Shown: positions 40,694 through 41,938 of the stretch, piece by piece
Position numbering within the stretch: the first letter of the stretch is position 1
Layout: the number at the start of each line of letters is the position of its first letter
Virus record (IMG/VR): IMGVR_UViG_3300039449_000043
Coordinates: 1 to 41,938 of that record
Reading direction: 5' to 3' (one strand)
DNA length: 41,938 nt
Origin: a virus
Notes under the pieces: generated by a model
The model's input: only the letters and a program-made list of their open reading frames with translations
What the model was told of the DNA's origin: nothing
The model's database searches: none
Program-made: the position numbers and the translations under genes

Positions 40694-41304
40694 TGTCCGC
40701 GATTTTCGCCGGGGCGCTCGCAAACTGGCTTGCGGGCGTTCTCTCGTGGGTCACGGCGCGTCTGTTGCGGCTTATTGGGCGCGCCCCGGCCTCAGTGCAG
40801 CGCCCGCCCTCGCCCTGGCTCGCGGGCTCAACACACCGATGGCATACAAATCCGGCTTTCTGCGCGTCTGGGGATCGTGTTGATGGGCATTCTTGCCGGG
40901 TCGCAATCCTCATCATGCAATTCATGCCCGATGCCACGGCTGAGCTTTTACGCGCGGCCATCGTGCATGACTTGGGTGAGAATGCGGTTGGTGATCTCGC
41001 CTCGCCGGTCAAGCGGAAAAACCCGGATCTTTATGCCGCCGTTGATGGGCTTGAGGGTGATGCTTTGCGCGCAATGGGTTTTGACATCCCTGCGCACGTC
41101 TTGGGCGCGCGTGATAGGGCGGTTTTGCACCTCTGCGATGGTCTTGACGCCTATCTTTGGGCGGTGACGCATCGCCCTGACTATGTGCGCGCCCGCGCCG
41201 ATTGGCGCGCCATGTTTGCCCGGCTGCAATCCCGCGCCGATGCACTTGGGCTGCGCTGGAAATTCGATGAAATTGTTGAGGGGGTTTGTGATGGCAAATT
41301 CTAA
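40690..41304 (+). CDS. HD-domain nucleotidase (YfbR-like)
   Basis: 204 residues from ATG 40690, overlapping the A1-like stop. A hydrophobic N-terminus (FAGALANWLAGVLSWVTARL, residues 6-25) may anchor the protein. The HD domain follows: HRWHTNPAF, then VDGHSCRVAILI (His67), AAIVHDLGENAVGD (His93-Asp94) and LHLCDGLDAYLWA (Asp150). The RWHxxP start and H...HD...D set match YfbR/5'-deoxynucleotidase-type HD enzymes that dephosphorylate dNMPs. Adjacent to an A1-like gene it recalls T5, in which A1 works with a deoxyribonucleotidase (Dmp). Confidence 0.8.
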   Translation: MMSAIFAGALANWLAGVLSWVTARLLRLIGRAPASVQRPPSPWLAGSTHRWHTNPAFCASGDRVDGHSCRVAILIMQFMPDATAELLRAAIVHDLGENAVGDLASPVKRKNPDLYAAVDGLEGDALRAMGFDIPAHVLGARDRAVLHLCDGLDAYLWAVTHRPDYVRARADWRAMFARLQSRADALGLRWKFDEIVEGVCDGKF

Positions 41305-41938
41305 GTGCAAGCGCTGCAAGGGTTTTGGCGTGCATGATTGGGCTCACCTTGGACTTGATGAGTGTGAGGTTTGCAGTGGGTCGGGCATATCGCCTTTTAT
41401 GGTCGATCTTTGTGGCTCTGTGCGCCTTTTGGTGATCGGGGATGGGCGGCACGGCAAGGATAGCGTTGGTGAGATCTTGCGCGATCAATATGGGATGCGC
41501 AGTGTATCTAGCTCAGAATTTGCCGCACAAAAGGCGGTGTTTCCGTTGGTGTCTGATCTCTATCCTGATTGGCGTGCTGCCTATGAGGATCGGCACGCGC
41601 ACCGCGATCTCTGGTTTCACGCGATCAGGGCTTACAATTTGCGCCCTGGCAGGATGCTCGCTGAGCAAATTCTTGAGGCGAATGACATCTATACCGGGAT
41701 GCGCTCGCGTGCTGAGTTTGAAAGGTCGCGCAGCCTCTTTGATCTGGTGGTTTGGGTTGATGCCTCTGGGCGGTTGCCGCCTGAGCCGCGCGCTTCAATG
41801 GAATTGACCGCTGATGATGCGGGTTGGGTGATTGATAACAATGGCCCTCAGCACGCCTTGCCGGGTGAGGTTGGTAAGTTGATCACTCGCATAACAGATG
41901 ATTGGGTGTTGTCGGATGCTTTCGCGCGCCACGGTTGA
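41291..41938 (+). CDS. dNMP kinase with DnaJ-type zinc motif
   Basis: 215 residues from ATG 41291, overlapping the HD gene by 14 nt. The N-terminus has two CxxCxGxG motifs, CKRCKGFG (6-13) and CEVCSGSG (25-32), a half DnaJ-type zinc centre. The kinase begins with LLVIGDGRHGKDSVGEIL (P-loop 50-57, Lys56), where Asp follows Lys as in T4-type deoxynucleoside monophosphate kinases, and continues with SSSEFAAQK, YEDRHAHRDLWFHAIRAYN, MRSRAEFERSR and LFDLVVWVDASG. It should recycle dNMPs to dNDPs for phage DNA. Its stop is the last base of the window. Confidence 0.85.
   Translation: MANSKCKRCKGFGVHDWAHLGLDECEVCSGSGISPFMVDLCGSVRLLVIGDGRHGKDSVGEILRDQYGMRSVSSSEFAAQKAVFPLVSDLYPDWRAAYEDRHAHRDLWFHAIRAYNLRPGRMLAEQILEANDIYTGMRSRAEFERSRSLFDLVVWVDASGRLPPEPRASMELTADDAGWVIDNNGPQHALPGEVGKLITRITDDWVLSDAFARHG

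Noticed and set aside
5837-41938. Gene transfer agent instead of a prophage
   Set aside because: The lambda-type GpA terminase, integrase, repressor, replication genes and tRNA attachment half show a real temperate phage. The gene order is not that of a Rhodobacterales GTA.
1-41938. CRISPR array
   Set aside because: No regularly spaced direct repeats of 24-40 nt with unique spacers were seen. The TAGGGA units are too short and too close.

Overview
The window is a chromosomal stretch from an alphaproteobacterium, most likely a Rhodobacterales (Roseobacter-clade) member. That assignment rests on the flavour of hisD, of the IS3-type transposase relic and of an integrase relic, and was made by reading the translations, not by a database search. 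Positions 1-2644 are host DNA: two fused IS3-family relics (1-757), an intact hisD (889-2193), and the decayed start of a tyrosine integrase (about 2262-2566, two frameshifts). From 2645 to the window end there is one temperate, lambda-like siphoprophage. Its left boundary is the 3' half of a tRNA-Thr(GGU) gene on the minus strand (2645-2693). The right attachment site and the intact tRNA gene are not in the window, so the prophage continues past 41938.

Layout of the prophage. 2809-5768 is an accessory left end: two small membrane-protein genes, a hicA-hicB toxin-antitoxin pair, and an AT-richer gene for a predicted HEXXH zinc metalloprotein. 5837-7746 (minus) is the integration operon: a 50-residue membrane peptide, an excisionase-like gene overlapping the integrase gene by 202 nt, the integrase, and a gene of unknown function. 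7937-8564 is the immunity region with an XRE repressor. 8755-13343 (plus) is the early/replication operon: a Cro-like protein, small proteins, a P-loop protein, SSB, zinc-ribbon/Toprim primase and SF3 helicase. A minus-strand cargo block (13486-16385) follows. It holds a nuclease-methyltransferase fusion plus specificity subunit and a transposase fragment. At 16479-16790 lie TAGGGA iterons that look like a replication origin. 16901-17599 is a possible late regulator. It is followed by a strong promoter and, about 30-70 nt downstream, a strong terminator, a layout like lambda Q/pR'/tR'. The late operon (17929-37688) follows lambda order: Z-like, TerS, TerL, W, B, a ClpP-protease/capsid fusion, a capsid-cement protein, FII, U, V, G/GT by -1 frameshift, tape measure, tail tip, J and fibre-associated genes, with two GNAT acetyltransferase genes embedded. 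Lysis genes (37821-39014) are a holin-like/endolysin fusion and overlapping spanins. The window ends with a phage T5 A1-like phosphoesterase, an HD-domain nucleotidase-like protein and a dNMP kinase carrying a DnaJ-type zinc motif.

How the parts work together. A palindromic operator family (core CACCTTATAAGGTG, with degenerate copies) recurs at the integration promoter, around the repressor gene, at the early promoter, before the putative late regulator and on the late promoter. This suggests that one repressor silences all lytic and excision functions. The observations most worth a second look are the A1/HD/dNMP-kinase cassette, the single-chain nuclease-methylase cargo, the holin-endolysin fusion, the G GGA AAG frameshift site, the operator network with its promoter-terminator late switch, and the metalloprotein gene.
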